Positions 8,988 through 18,650 are shown, counted from the first letter of the stretch. The stretch: DNA of 64,000 bases from Lentibacillus sp. CBA3610 (GCF_013373365.1 NZ_CP035925.1:1302001-1366000), one strand, 5' to 3'. Notes: generated from the sequence alone by a model not told the origin. Numbers and translations: made by a program.

Positions 8988-9236
8988 ATGAAAAAATTAT
9001 TTATTAGTATTTTAGCTGGAGCATTTATCATCGGAGGGACTGGAACTTTAGCTTTTGCGAATGCAGGAGGAGAAGAAGGCAATGGCCCATTTAACTTTGG
9101 TCAAATGAAACCCTATATAGAAGAGATGCATCCTGACCTATCAACACAACAGCAGAAAGAAATGTTTGATAATTGTCATGGCGAAGATGGGTATATGCAA
9201 AACTTTAACAATCAGGGCATGATGAGCGACTTCTAA
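8988..9236 (+). CDS. Small secreted protein, possible target of the two-component system
   Basis: 82 residues with a clear signal peptide (MKKLFISILAGAFIIGG...LAFANA), then a Met/Asn-rich tail (EMHPDLSTQQQKEMFDNCHG...GMMSDF) with one cysteine. Start at 8988 is set by AAAGGAG nine bases upstream; an ATG three codons earlier touches that site. No named family recognised. Its place opposite the regulator, with tandem repeats in between, suggests it is a regulated envelope protein, possibly metal-responsive. Confidence 0.75.
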   Translation: MKKLFISILAGAFIIGGTGTLAFANAGGEEGNGPFNFGQMKPYIEEMHPDLSTQQQKEMFDNCHGEDGYMQNFNNQGMMSDF

Positions 9237-9252
9237 AAAGGGGGCGATTACT

Positions 9253-9444
9253 ATGATGGGTGGCTACAGTGGAATGATGAATGGATACGGCCTAATGGGT
9301 TTTGGATGGATAGGTTGGCTAATTAACATTATCGTAATTGGGATTGTTGTTTACTATGCAACCAAGTTAGCACTGAAACATCATAATAAAGAAAATCAAA
9401 ATAAAAGGATAGACAAGGATAACAGCGAAAACAAGCAAGATTAG
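9253..9444 (+). CDS. Small single-pass membrane protein
   Basis: 63 residues: a Met/Gly/Tyr-rich head (MMGGYSGMMNGYGLMGFG), one membrane helix (WIGWLINIIVIGIVVYYATKL) and a highly charged tail (KENQNKRIDKDNSENKQD). A good ribosome site (AAAGGGGG) lies nine bases ahead, 16 bases after the previous stop, so it is co-transcribed with the secreted protein. Similar small Met/Gly-headed proteins occur near copper and envelope-stress genes in Bacilli. Function unknown. Confidence 0.75.
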   Translation: MMGGYSGMMNGYGLMGFGWIGWLINIIVIGIVVYYATKLALKHHNKENQNKRIDKDNSENKQD

Positions 9445-9610
9445 CTTCAATTAATACGTCACCGAATTTGTAACCATTTAAAACACATCTGAATTTTGCT
9501 GTGTTTGTGCTTTTAAGGTTTTATAAAAAGCATTCAATTCATAAATATAGGTACATTACCTGCACATGTGCATACGATAATTTCAGAAAACATGTGAAAG
9601 GATTGAAAAA

Positions 9611-10426
9611 ATGTACAATTTTCCTTATGTGTATCCATGGCCGCATCAATATCCTTATTATACGAATGGACCATTGTATCAACATGAAAGGCAGCCTGTT
9701 TACTGGCCATATCCTAATGAATATGCAAACAACTCAAATGGTTTTTGTTCTAATTGCAGTGCTCCTATTTACTTAACAGACTACGGGCCAAATCCATTTG
9801 TGATCAATATCAATGAAGCAACGAAACAAAACAATACATTTCGCACCGCTTTGTGGACAGGAGAGCATTTACAAGTTACGTTAATGCGTATCGAGGTTGG
9901 GGAAGACATTGGTTTGGAGATGCATCCAGATGTTGATCAATTCATACGTATCGAACAAGGGCAAGGAATTACGCAAATGGGTGAGGATAAAAACAACTTA
10001 AATTTTGAACGAAATGTCTATGATGATTCCGCAATAGTCATACCTGCTGGAATGTGGCACAATCTGACCAATACCGGTATTGTTCCACTCAAACTTTACT
10101 CCATCTACGCTCCACCTAACCACCCATTTGGTACGGTTCATGTTACCAAAGCGGATGCAACTGCTGCTGAAGAAAATCACTACAAAGAAAATACAAGTAT
10201 TTTTGGTAAGACACCGGATGAATGGGTTCGACACACTGAATTTTTGGTAGAAGAAGGATTGGAAGATGTAGAAAGAGGCATAAATGCTACGCATATTCTT
10301 CAGGAATTTATATTAATGGGTGTTCTTGTCGGGAAAGGCTATTCTCCTGAAAGAGCATATGAGACAGTAGAAGAATGGGAACGTACAGGAGAATCCAAAC
10401 TTCTTCAGCAAAGTAAAAATATGTAG
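9611..10426 (+). CDS. Cupin-domain protein with Tyr/Pro-rich head
   Basis: 271 residues. The first 55 are Tyr/Pro/Trp/His-rich (YVYPWPHQYPYYTNGP), as in spore-coat proteins. Residues about 70-180 form a cupin barrel: motif 1 is degenerate (EMHPDVDQFIRIEQGQG) and motif 2 is present (PAGMWHNLTNTG). The tail (180-270) is helical. The cupin histidines could bind a metal, but the reaction is unknown. Ribosome site GAAAGGATTG eight bases ahead. Stand-alone gene with a terminator directly behind. Spore-coat location is inference from composition. Confidence 0.8.
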   Translation: MYNFPYVYPWPHQYPYYTNGPLYQHERQPVYWPYPNEYANNSNGFCSNCSAPIYLTDYGPNPFVININEATKQNNTFRTALWTGEHLQVTLMRIEVGEDIGLEMHPDVDQFIRIEQGQGITQMGEDKNNLNFERNVYDDSAIVIPAGMWHNLTNTGIVPLKLYSIYAPPNHPFGTVHVTKADATAAEENHYKENTSIFGKTPDEWVRHTEFLVEEGLEDVERGINATHILQEFILMGVLVGKGYSPERAYETVEEWERTGESKLLQQSKNM

Positions 10427-10455
10427 GGGGCGTCAATTGAACCCCCCCTTATTTT
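10426..10455 (+). terminator. Terminator after cupin gene
   Basis: GGGGG (10426-10430) pairs with CCCCC (10442-10446), followed by CTTATTTTAG; it begins at the stop codon. Confidence 0.65.
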
Positions 10456-10488
10456 AGATTGACTTCTTACAGAATAAGGTTACTTTAT

Positions 10489-12197
10489 TTATTCCCCTAC
10501 ATACGTATTAATAACCGTACGATTTATGACTGCATTCCTTGTTAAATGAACTTCTTTTATCAGTGAGCCATCTTCGGAATCAGGATTAATTAGATTTAAA
10601 TTGTCCATATAGCCTGGTGGGGTTACTTCAAGTAGTACATAGCCTCCTAGTTTCAGTGATTCCCGAGGTTCCTCCCAAATAACAATTCCTTCTTCATTGG
10701 TCGTTCCAATTATTTTTACTTCATCAGTAAATTGTCCAGCGCTATTATCCCAATAATCTTCCCAATTTAAATTAGGAATTTCGATATCACTCAGTTCTCT
10801 GGCAAGAATAAAAGTGATGTTCGCTAGTTGATTTTCTCTTGGTCCACCGATAATCTCTTTCATAACATGAATATTATCTTCCGGAACAGTTGGCACGGCA
10901 GTACCAATGGTAAAGTTCGTGCGCAATGTCATATCTTCTTCAGGCGGAAAGCTAGGATCTGTACTCATAGAGACAAAGTATCTAGCACTATAATTTTGCG
11001 TCATATGAAAGAGGGTGGCAATATATAAATTAAATCCCGTTGTGTCAGGACCAATAACTACTTCTCCTTCCCCGAGAATACGATTGCTACCCGATTGTTC
11101 TACCTTTACATAATACGTGGTTGGTACAAAAATTGGTTTATAGGCAACAAGATTTTCCACATTAATGAAAACCTCTTCCGGTCGAGTGTAAACCTCTTGG
11201 GTTGGATAGATGAGTTCAATTTCTGGTGCGACACTTACTGTTAGTTGAGCATATGCTTGAAATCCACCGTCAACTGTCTCCGCTGTTATGATAGCAAACC
11301 CTGGAGAAACAGCAGTTACCAATCCAGTTTCTGACACTGTTGCCACATTATTATTGGAAGAACTCCAAGTTACATTAGGAGTAGTGGCATTATCTGGCGT
11401 TACGGTTGCGTTTAACTGTAATGTTCCTCCGACATAAAGAGATGCTGTATTGGGTTCAACACTTACTCCTGTAACTGGGACAGCTGATTCTGGTTTAGAA
11501 TCTACTGTAATTAGTAACTGGGCAGTTAAATTTGTATAGGCTACATCCCCAAGCAACGTGTAGGATGGGGCAGGATTTAACGGGATAATAAATGTAGACC
11601 CAACAGGATCACCAGTAGAAGTTCGCCACATCACCGGTACATTTCTAGTGGAACCATCACTTAGGCTGACGGAAATTGTTTCAGGAAGAACGACAATTTG
11701 CCCTCTAATAGCGTTAATCGGTTCTGGAGTATTAATTGATTCGACATTAACGACCGTTACCATAGTAGATGCGGTAAACCCACCTCCATCGGTAGTTACG
11801 GTAATGATGGCAGTTCCTTCAGAGAGAGCTGAGACTACTCCTTCGTTATTAACTATCGCAACGTTGTCATTATTACTATTCCAATAGACAACTTGGTTAT
11901 TGGCGTTTTCAGGTAGTACGGTTGCAGTTAATTGTCCTTGATTCCCTACTAGCAGACGCAGAGGCTCAGTATCTATGCGAACTCCTCCAACAGGTATGTC
12001 ACTTGCTGTATATTCTAATGTTTCTGTAACGTATCTTTGATTTCCAGTTAAACGAATTTGTTTTGCTGGGGTAATGAAGCCAGGAACATCTTCCCCTCTG
12101 ATAGCAACATCTCCACTTGGTTCTGTCGCAAAAGTTGCAACACCGTTAATGGTACGAGAGGTAATTACAGCATCTTCTCTGATGTTAGTCTGAAAAT
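10489..12197 (-). pseudogene. BIG2-repeat surface protein, 5' end removed by IS3 insertion
   Basis: About 570 codons remain. Two bacterial Ig-like group 2 repeats are clear (VGNQGQLTATVLPENANN...VYWNSNNDNVAIVNNEG and VGGTLQLNATVTPDNATTPNVTWSSSNNNVATV), separated by another beta-rich domain, and the C-terminus resembles a SpaA/Cna-B-type collar (LKLGGYVLLEVTPPGY). No signal peptide, LPXTG or SLH is seen. The frame runs straight into the inverted repeat of the neighbouring IS3 element, whose end would supply a GTG start, so the true N-terminus is lost. Such proteins are usually exported or associated with spore or phage surfaces. Confidence 0.8.
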
Positions 12198-12255
12198 TGG
12201 ACACAGAGAATGGGGATTTTTATACTTAAAATAATCATTTCTAGGAGTGTCCAAG

Positions 12256-12546
12256 ATGAGCGGAAAAAGATATGATCGAGAATTTAAATTATATGCTGTA
12301 AAAATGGTAGTGGAAGACGGCAGGAAGGTTTCTGAGGTAGCACGGGAGTTGGATATAGTTCATCAAACCTTGCATAAATGGGTAGGGAAGTATCAAGAAG
12401 ACCAAGAGGCGAGTTTTGTTGGCAGTGGGAGCTTGAGTCCTAAGGAAGAAGCCGAATACAAAAAAGATAAACGTATCCGTGACCTGGAAGAAGAAAATGT
12501 GATATTAAAAAAGGCTATGGGCATCTTCGCAAAAAACCAGAAGTAA
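12256..12546 (+). CDS. IS3 transposase OrfA
   Basis: Helix-turn-helix plus leucine-zipper subunit (MSGKRYDREFKLYAVKMV..., coiled tail RIRDLEEENVILKKAM). ATG 12256 gives the usual start; a frame from 12247 adds three residues. It ends with a run of six A at 12531-12536 (AAAAAAC), the classical site for -1 frameshifting into orfB, giving the OrfAB transposase. Confidence 0.9.
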   Translation: MSGKRYDREFKLYAVKMVVEDGRKVSEVARELDIVHQTLHKWVGKYQEDQEASFVGSGSLSPKEEAEYKKDKRIRDLEEENVILKKAMGIFAKNQK

Positions 12547-12593
12547 TCTACGACTTCATTGAAAAACACCGACACGAATTCCGTGTAGCGAAG

Positions 12594-13421
12594 ATGTGCC
12601 AGGTATTAGGTGTTTCCAAAGGCGGTTATTATGAATGGCGAGATCGACCTCAGAGTGAACAGAAAAAGCGAAAAGAAAAGCTGACTGCACAAGTCAAACG
12701 CGTATTTATTGAGTCTAAAAGAAGGTACGTAAGCCCGAAAATTACAGAAACATTAAATCAAAAAGGCTGGAACGTATCTCCAAAAACAGTGACTCGCATC
12801 ATGAAAGAGAATCGTTTGCGTTCAAAGACAGTGAAAAAATATAAAGCGACGACAAATTCAAAACATAATTATCCTGTTTATCCAAATCTATTGAATCAAC
12901 AATTTCAGGTGAATCGACCTGGTGCTGTTTGGGTCAGTGATATCACATACGTGTGGACAAAAGAAGGCTGGCTGTATTTGGCCACTGTGATGGACCTATT
13001 TTCAAGAAGAATCATAGGGTGGCAAATGAGCCGTCGAATGACCAAAGAGTTGACAATGACAGCTTTACAGAGGGCCATCAATCAACAGCAGCCCCAGAAA
13101 GGACTCATTCATCACTCCGATCGTGGCAGTCAATACGCAGCAACTGATTATCAAGCGATTCTACGAAACCATGACATTACGACGAGCATGAGCAGGAAAG
13201 GCAACTGTTATGATAACGCCTGTATCGAATCGTTTCATAGCGTCATTAAGAAAGAACTAATATTTCACGAGAGGTATCAAACACGGAAAGAAGCTAAACG
13301 AAGCATATTCACCTATATAATGACCTTTTATAATTACAAACGGATTCATTCAGCTATTAATTATATGTCACCATTACAATATGAAAAAATGTATATTCAA
13401 CAGCTAAAAGCAACTGCTTAA
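12594..13421 (+). CDS. IS3 transposase OrfB (DDE integrase core)
   Basis: Catalytic part of the IS3 transposase. HTH_21 (KRRYVSPKITETLNQKGW) then an rve core with the DDE triad: VSDITYVWT, HHSDRGSQYA and NACIESFHSVIKKE. The frame is open from 12531, reading KKPEVIYDFIEKHRHEF before the ATG at 12594, so the natural product is the OrfAB fusion made by slippage at AAAAAAC. Intact and probably active. Confidence 0.92.
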   Translation: MCQVLGVSKGGYYEWRDRPQSEQKKRKEKLTAQVKRVFIESKRRYVSPKITETLNQKGWNVSPKTVTRIMKENRLRSKTVKKYKATTNSKHNYPVYPNLLNQQFQVNRPGAVWVSDITYVWTKEGWLYLATVMDLFSRRIIGWQMSRRMTKELTMTALQRAINQQQPQKGLIHHSDRGSQYAATDYQAILRNHDITTSMSRKGNCYDNACIESFHSVIKKELIFHERYQTRKEAKRSIFTYIMTFYNYKRIHSAINYMSPLQYEKMYIQQLKATA

Positions 13422-13536
13422 AAGGAATTTAACACCCTCTCAGGTAATGAAAGGGTAGCGTCCCTTTCATTACCTGAGAGGCCAGCAAGCGAAGCGCGGT
13501 AGGGATTGCAGGGAGATTCAACATTTTATGTGTCCA

Positions 13537-13776
13537 ATTTCTTGACATAGATCCAGTCTCACTTATATTTGTATCATCAAAATAAATTACATCAATATCA
13601 GGCATAGGTGTCCTTTCGCTATAACCATGTAATATATCCCAAATTTTTGAACGGACAAAACCAGCACACACCCACCAATCGGGTAAATTCAGTGACTTTA
13701 CCGTAGTTAAAATATCCATCATCCAATCATCTTCATTAATTACTTTTAAAATGTCCTTTTCACTCTTTAAGTCCAT
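13537..13776 (-). pseudogene. Nucleotidyltransferase-like (DUF925 type) gene, 3' end removed by IS3
   Basis: About 80 codons survive: an N-terminus like NTP_transf_6 proteins with WVCAGFVRSKIWDILHGY and the DxD-type motif MPDIDVIYFDD. After ISETG the frame enters the IS3 terminal repeat and ends inside the element at 13429. Function of the family is poorly known. It is the right-hand casualty of the IS3 event that also cut the BIG2 protein gene. Confidence 0.7.
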
Positions 13777-13887
13777 ATTAGGTCCCGTATGCTCCCTATT
13801 TTAATGAATTTCCTTATCAGCAAAATGACTCTTATGTACATCCCAGACGCCAAGTCTTATTCCAGATAGCCGCCCGTTAACGGAACT

Positions 13888-14307
13888 TTAGTCATTAAAT
13901 AAATCTTCATCTGGATAAGCAGCAGTCCAGTGATAAGGTTGCACCTCTGATAAAGTTTTAAAGACTATATCTTTTCCTGGTAAACTAACTGCCACCTTTA
14001 CATCTGGTCCCCAATAAATTAATCTTTCCTGGCATACTCCACACGGTGACAAGACCTTGAATTCAGAATGTTCATCATCACGTACTACGCATATTGAATG
14101 AGTCACTTTTTTTCCAAGTTTATGAGCTTCAAGGATTGCTCCTGTTTCTATACAGAGTTCAGTGGAAGCAACAATGACTTTAGGTGCTATACTTGTCAAA
14201 ATTGTACCATCTTCTAATGCCATCGATGCGGCACCGCCCCAATCAGAAGGATATTTTTCTTTAATTAATTCAATAGCCGAATCATATAATTTCTTTTCTA
14301 TATCCAT
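13888..14307 (-). CDS. Cytidine/blasticidin-S deaminase family protein
   Basis: 139 residues. Zinc-dependent deaminase fold with the motif TELCIETGAI (Cys ligand and catalytic Glu) and the second zinc motif SPCGVCQERL. The pattern CxE in place of HAE is that of CDA and blasticidin-S deaminases. Likely cytoplasmic. The C-terminus (PYHWTAAYPDEDLFND) lacks the usual CDA tail, so a standard pyrimidine-salvage cytidine deaminase is less certain than an accessory deaminase. It lies alone between two IS elements. Confidence 0.82.
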   Translation of the reverse strand: MDIEKKLYDSAIELIKEKYPSDWGGAASMALEDGTILTSIAPKVIVASTELCIETGAILEAHKLGKKVTHSICVVRDDEHSEFKVLSPCGVCQERLIYWGPDVKVAVSLPGKDIVFKTLSEVQPYHWTAAYPDEDLFND

Positions 14308-14353
14308 TGATATCCCCCTAGTAAATGATAATTGTATTTGGGTAGTGTCAATA

Positions 14354-15702
14354 AGTTTGTGTAAATCTTATAGGGTATCCTACAGAATAGGATTGGATTT
14401 TCAGACATCACCCCGGGTACCGGTAGATGTCTGAAAATTAAGTCAAATTACCCCCGGTCATTTCCGTACCGACTTTCGAACATATCCTGCAGCTGCTGAT
14501 AAGCACTTGCGAATCCCCTCAGTTTCCGTTCTGCCCATCTTTGGTTGTAATCAGTAACCTGAAGATATACCACCTTTTCTGTAGCCCTTTCGCTGGGCAA
14601 ACTGTTCATCGTCTTTGTGCGTTTCTTGATTTCCTTCATGGTTCTCTCTATGATGTTTGTCGTGTAAATGATGCGTTGGATGGAAGACGGATAATCCAGA
14701 AACGTCAAAAGCACTTCGAGATCTTTTTCCCATGATTTAACGACTTTCGGATGCTTGGACTGCCAAGCTTCTTTAAAAGCTTTAAATTGCTTTTTAGCTT
14801 CTTCTTTTGTGCTTGCCTCATATATAGGTTTTAAATCTTCTGCAACGGCAGTCTGATCCTTTTTACGTACGGCGTTTAAGGCATTACGGATTTATGGACG
14901 ACGCCAACGCTGGACATCGGCTTTTGGAATTATATTTCTTCTCGCTTCCTTAAGCCGGGAAGGCCGTCAAACACCCGAGCAATACTTCTTCGGCTCCCCG
15001 TTCGTATATCACAAGGATATCTTTCCAGCCAAGAAGCGCTTTCCTGGCCACCATAGATCCTAAGATTTCACGATATCCCTCTTCCCGTGACACCATGACA
15101 ATGTAGACCACTTCGTTAGCGACATCATCGCGACGCAATTTCAGATAGGTCCCGTCAAGGTAAAGAACGGAGTATCGCTTTTGTAATGGACGCTGCTGCC
15201 AGGCCTCAATGTTTTCAATCGTTGCATCTGTGATGTTACTTACCGTCGTTGCCGAGTAGGACGATCCCAGCATATGCTCGATCATCTGGCCGATTTCTCG
15301 CGTGCTCACGCCCTTTTGATACATTCGCGTGACCGTTTCACCGACCCATTGATCTCGACGCTTGTATGGCGAAAATAGTTCTGTTTGAAAGTCTCCATTG
15401 CGATCACGTGGAACGGCGAGATCATCAATATGACCGTGTTTGGTATCCAGTGTCCGTTCGTAATAGCCATTCTTCACTTGCTTCAAATCTGGCCGTTCTA
15501 CCTTGAAAAATTGTTCTCGTTCTTCTTCCATCATTGTTTCGAGCTGATCTTTAACAAAATCACGCACAAGATCGTTCAGTTGATTCATGAAGCCATCATT
15601 CGTTATACTTTGAGACATGGTAGGGTTTCTCCTCTCTTTTTTCTGTCCAATTCTGAGGATACCCTACCTCTTTTTTTGTCTCAAAGAGTTTACACAAACT
15701 AT
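14354..15702 (-). mobile_element. IS256-family element, inactivated
   Basis: Ends share AGTTTGTGTAAA in inverted order (14354-14365 and about 15689-15700) and a second sub-terminal inverted pair around TAGGGTATCCT. A 12-base hairpin TTTTCAGACATC / GATGTCTGAAAA (14398-14409, 14426-14437) follows the transposase stop. No convincing 8-9 base target duplication. Confidence 0.75.
14448..15618 (-). pseudogene. IS256-family transposase (frameshifted)
   Basis: Mutator-type transposase. The N-terminal 222 residues (15618-14950) carry LYLDGTYLKLRRDDV with the first catalytic Asp and EVVYIVMVSREEGYREILG; the C-terminal part (14714-14448) carries IYTTNIIERTMKEIKKRTK with the catalytic Glu. Between about 14950 and 14715 the reading frame shifts at least twice, with a stop in the segment after GCLTAFPA. 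The family is normally one frame of about 390-400 residues. The element cannot transpose by itself. Confidence 0.88.
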
Positions 15703-15752
15703 TTTACGTCATCTGTATTTGGATTGAGTTGTGGTGTTTCACGCCAAGTGTA

Positions 15753-15769
15753 TTTCGGAATGGCGCCCT
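15753..15769. repeat. Dispersed GCGCCC motif, copy
   Basis: TTCGGAATGGCGCCCTT, one of at least eleven intergenic copies of a short family of the form GGAAT-n-GCGCCCgattA/tTA. Other copies are near 13858, 16757, 17455, 28212, 29663, 34121, 59178 and 61607. Confidence 0.6.
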
Positions 15770-15802
15770 TTAACGAAAGAATCTTTAACATACTATAGCT
15801 GT

Positions 15803-16270
15803 TTACCTTGCGCATTCATACTTCATTTTCAAAAACTCAAAACTACTGCCATTAGTATCTTGCATAAAGGTCTCAACAAATTCAAATCCTGCTTTTTTAT
15901 AGACCTTTATAGCCCTATCATTAAAAGTGGCAACGGATAGCGTTATTTCCTTAGGGTTATATTTGGATATCGCAAATCTGAGTCCAGCTTTAAAAAAACC
16001 CAATCCAAGACCCCTCCCAGTCAATTCAGGCTTCATTCCTAACCCAATATCAACCGAATCACCCTTGTCATTAAAACTAAAGAACCCAATTTCTTCTTCG
16101 CCTTCTTTAACAATGTAATGAGAGTCCTCCCGTTTTTTTGGGTCCAAAAATTCAGCTAAATCTTCTTCATCTGCATCAACATCATAAAAAGAATATTCAC
16201 CTTCATAGTGCCAATTTGAAGCAATATTTTCTGCCTGCTCTTGTGACATTTTACTAAAAATATAATCCAT
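15803..16270 (-). CDS. GNAT-family N-acetyltransferase
   Basis: 155 residues with the GCN5 fold: VDIGLGMKPELTGRGLGLGFFKAGLRFA is split by the acetyl-CoA pyrophosphate loop (TGRGLGLG), followed by LSVATFNDRAIKVYKKAGFEF, the family's C-terminal signature. Substrate unknown; the acidic N-terminus (DVDADEEDLAEFLDPKKRED) is distinctive. Single gene, minus strand, with GGAGGG ahead of the start. It abuts IS256 debris and is followed by the dispersed GCGCCC motif. Confidence 0.85.
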   Translation of the reverse strand: MDYIFSKMSQEQAENIASNWHYEGEYSFYDVDADEEDLAEFLDPKKREDSHYIVKEGEEEIGFFSFNDKGDSVDIGLGMKPELTGRGLGLGFFKAGLRFAISKYNPKEITLSVATFNDRAIKVYKKAGFEFVETFMQDTNGSSFEFLKMKYECAR

Positions 16271-16339
16271 AACGACCCCTCCAATATATCCCTAAAACCT
16301 ATCTGATCTTCTGGAATAATGTTTCTTATATCCAGTTAA

Positions 16340-16368
16340 GGCGCTAATGCTTATTCCTGATTAGCGCC
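16340..16368. repeat. GCGCC hairpin (dispersed motif)
   Basis: Nine-base stem GGCGCTAAT / ATTAGCGCC with an 11-base loop containing ATTCC, between two minus-strand genes. It belongs to the same repeat family as 18651-18678 and 55668-55695. Confidence 0.65.
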
Positions 16369-16391
16369 CGATTGTTTAAATGCCAGCAACT

Positions 16392-16655
16392 CTATTTTAC
16401 TGAATCCACAACTTTTTTTGCATCTACCAAAGACAAACCATATTTCTCTCTTAATGATTTAACGACCTTTACCTCAGTTGAAGTGCTTAATATTTCCTTT
16501 GCTTCACTTTTTATATCTTCATATTCCCCAGTTTTCTTTAACAGTCTGTTGTTTTCTCGTTTTAAAGCGTCGTTTTTACGCATTAAACTAAAGCACCAAC
16601 ACGCAAGTGCAATTATAATTAATAATGAGCTAATATCTGACCACGGCATTTTCAA
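16392..16655 (-). CDS. Small membrane protein with L7/L12-like tail
   Basis: 87 residues. One N-terminal membrane helix (LLIIIALACWCFSLM), a charged coiled-coil stretch (KNDALKRENNRLLKK), then a tail EVKVVKSLREKYGLSLVDAKKVVDSVK (given in part) that resembles the C-terminal domain of ribosomal protein L7/L12 (KVVKxLRExxGLxLxDAKxxVD). That module is known to recruit partners on the ribosome, but here it sits on a membrane anchor. AGGAG precedes the ATG. Function unknown. Confidence 0.75.
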   Translation of the reverse strand: MKMPWSDISSLLIIIALACWCFSLMRKNDALKRENNRLLKKTGEYEDIKSEAKEILSTSTEVKVVKSLREKYGLSLVDAKKVVDSVK

Positions 16656-16788
16656 GATCTCCTTTAACCATTGGTTTTGGTCAATGACCTACTTAAATTT
16701 TAACATATTCTACTCCCCAAAATGGTTCACTCTCAGGAGAAAAGAACGCAATTCTTATTCCGGAATGGCGCCCTATTACGGAATACCG

Positions 16789-17400
16789 TTAAGTGTTCGT
16801 TTTGCTGATGACTATCTTTCTGTACATACCGTTAAACATTAAAGGTGTATCCTCTTTAATAGATAAAGCCTCTTTGTTTTTCTCATACAATGTCTCAAAG
16901 TTCATACCTATGTCAGTACTAATACTTGAATAACGGTCTAACTGCTTTTTTCAAAGGAGAGTTCTTACTTTAGGTGAAATTTATCAAAGATGATATCTCA
17001 CCATTTGGTTTTTAATACTCTTACTATCTCTTTGATGGCATTTATCTGCATTAGGAATAACTGATAAAACAAGACTTCAATCACTACATCGAAATGATTA
17101 TCTTTAAAAGCTCATATCTTGAGCGTCCATTTTCAAAACTGTATTTGATGAACTTTTGAATTTAATTTTAGCCTTCTCAGCATTTCGTTAGAGTAGTCTA
17201 TTCCTGTATATTAAATCACGATGATTTAATTAGTTCCAAATCCGCACCTGTTCCTTACACCAACGATAGTATACTTTGATTTTAATAAACTTTTTCTCCT
17301 GAATATCAACTTTCTCGCTTCAAGAATTTCTCGAATTGAAAGTTTATCGTACACTGGAGACCACATTTATATATTATTTCGTTCCAACGATTATTCATTT
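16789..17400 (-). pseudogene. Decayed class I SAM-dependent methyltransferase
   Basis: Read in pieces over three minus frames, the sequence gives a typical methyltransferase: NRWNEIIYK, WSPVYDKLSIREILEARK, motif I region (IVGV...GTGADLELI), GIDYSNEML, NTVLKMDAQDMSF, DNHFDVVI, VIPNADKC and ending FETLYEKNKEALSIKEDTP with MYRKIVI. At least six frameshifts and several stops separate the pieces. Similar enzymes often travel with arsenic or antibiotic resistance loci, and an arsenite-type transporter remnant lies 1.4 kb away. Confidence 0.7.
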
Positions 17401-18149
17401 TTCACCTCCTTTTATCAACTATACTGTTCGATTTCAGAAAAAGACACCTTCTAATTCAAGAATGGCGCCCCGTTAAGCAGGAAATGAGAATAAAGGCCGT
17501 TGAATGTGCCATTTCAAACATAATATAATTCCTAGCCCTATAAAAACAATTGGGACAATTCCAACGGTTCATATTCTTCAATTTTCCGATACAAATCTAG
17601 GAAAGCTAAAGCGATAGCTGACATAGCATAAACCGCCACATAATTAAAAAGACAATAATAGCAACAATGATTTTCAAACATATTTAACGCCGTAAAGTAC
17701 GGTATATAATGGAAAATCATCCGCACTGGAGCCAAATACAATAAAAAGTAACCCGTTCAAAAATAATTGATTAAACCTATCTGAGGAAAATAGGACAAAA
17801 TGTTACTTTCAATCTTCATCCTCTTCCCTTTAAATCCATATTTTTACACCTAAATAAAAGTGGTAAAAGTCCAAAGTAGTCCTACAACCCATTGCTGAGA
17901 ATTAAATTTGCAACCCCGGGCAACTAAAGACTTACTCCTATAATAATTACAGTCCCTATATATTGTCCCTATCCAAATATGTTTTGGCCTGGCCTTTTTT
18001 ATTTGCGAAACAAGAATTAAATATAACAAAGTATCAATTCCTGTCGCTACATAAAACCGCAGCAGCTGTAGTATCGTTTGTAATCATTTTTCATCTCCAA
18101 AAATATTCTCTGTAGTCATTTTATACTGATTAAACATTACCTCTCCCAC
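17401..18149. other. Degraded stretch without supported gene
   Basis: About 750 AT-rich bases. A 67-codon minus frame (17538-17741) is hydrophobic (IALAFLDLYRKIEEYEP) but has no ribosome site or recognisable family. A copy of the GCGCCC motif is at 17455-17473. Probably gene debris. Confidence 0.5.
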
Positions 18150-18160
18150 TTCCCTATGTG

Positions 18161-18494
18161 TCAATGCAATCTCATTATCTCCTTGATATGTTCATCATCT
18201 AAAGAATAAAATGCAAGTTTGCCTTTTCTTCGGTATTCACAACTCTTGTTTGTGAATTTTCGTAAATGTTGAGAAGCATTTGCAACTGTGATACCTATAA
18301 TATTTGCTATATCACAACACACATAGCTCTTCATCTTGACATAAAGCATAGGTAATTTTTGCCTCTATTTCATCAGCATAGGCTTTTAGCATTTGAGAAA
18401 CACTAGAAATATCTACTGTCTGTAAATCCCCTTGTATTCGATTGACCTTTTCTTCGTCATAACAATAAATCTCACAAGTACCTTTCTTATTCAT
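18161..18494 (-). pseudogene. cadC: CadC-type (ArsR/SmtB) metal sensor, frameshifted and truncated
   Basis: Matches staphylococcal plasmid CadC closely in the N-terminal part: CEIYCYDEEKVNRIQGDLQ, then ITYALCQDEELCV containing the metal-ligand region; the frame breaks there and resumes in another frame as CDIANIIGITVANASQHLRK (the DNA-binding helix), GKLAFYSLDDEHIKEIM. The last 15-20 residues are missing. CadC represses Cd/Pb/Zn efflux. No cadA is left. Product would not fold. The AGGATGAGATG before the ATG shows the original start. Confidence 0.82.
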
Positions 18495-18650
18495 AACATC
18501 ATCTCATCCTCATTAAATATTTTGCTTGAATAAAGTATAACTCTTTTTTTATTTTCATTCAATTAATTACTTAATGAGAAATAAAAAAAAGAATTGATTT
18601 CCAACTCTATAAAAATTCTCAAATATACGAAATGGCTCTAAAAAGGAAAA

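Larger units (their letters stand above)
12198..13536 (+). mobile_element. IS3-family (IS150-like) insertion sequence, complete
   Basis: 1339 bases bounded by imperfect inverted repeats beginning TGGACACA at both ends. It carries orfA and orfB joined by a -1 slippery run. No target duplication is seen: different genes abut the two ends (BIG2 protein on the left, a nucleotidyltransferase on the right), both truncated, which suggests an IS-linked deletion. Long T-poor tail repeat CCTCTCAGGTAATGAAAGGG / CCCTTTCATTACCTGAGAGG lies at about 13435-13482. Confidence 0.88.

Noticed and set aside
13429..13776. A 115-residue minus-strand protein
   Set aside because: It is a chimera of a truncated nucleotidyltransferase gene (to 13537) and IS3 terminal sequence, so it is reported as a pseudogene.
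17538..17741. 67-codon hydrophobic minus frame
   Set aside because: No ribosome site, no family and surrounded by decayed sequence.
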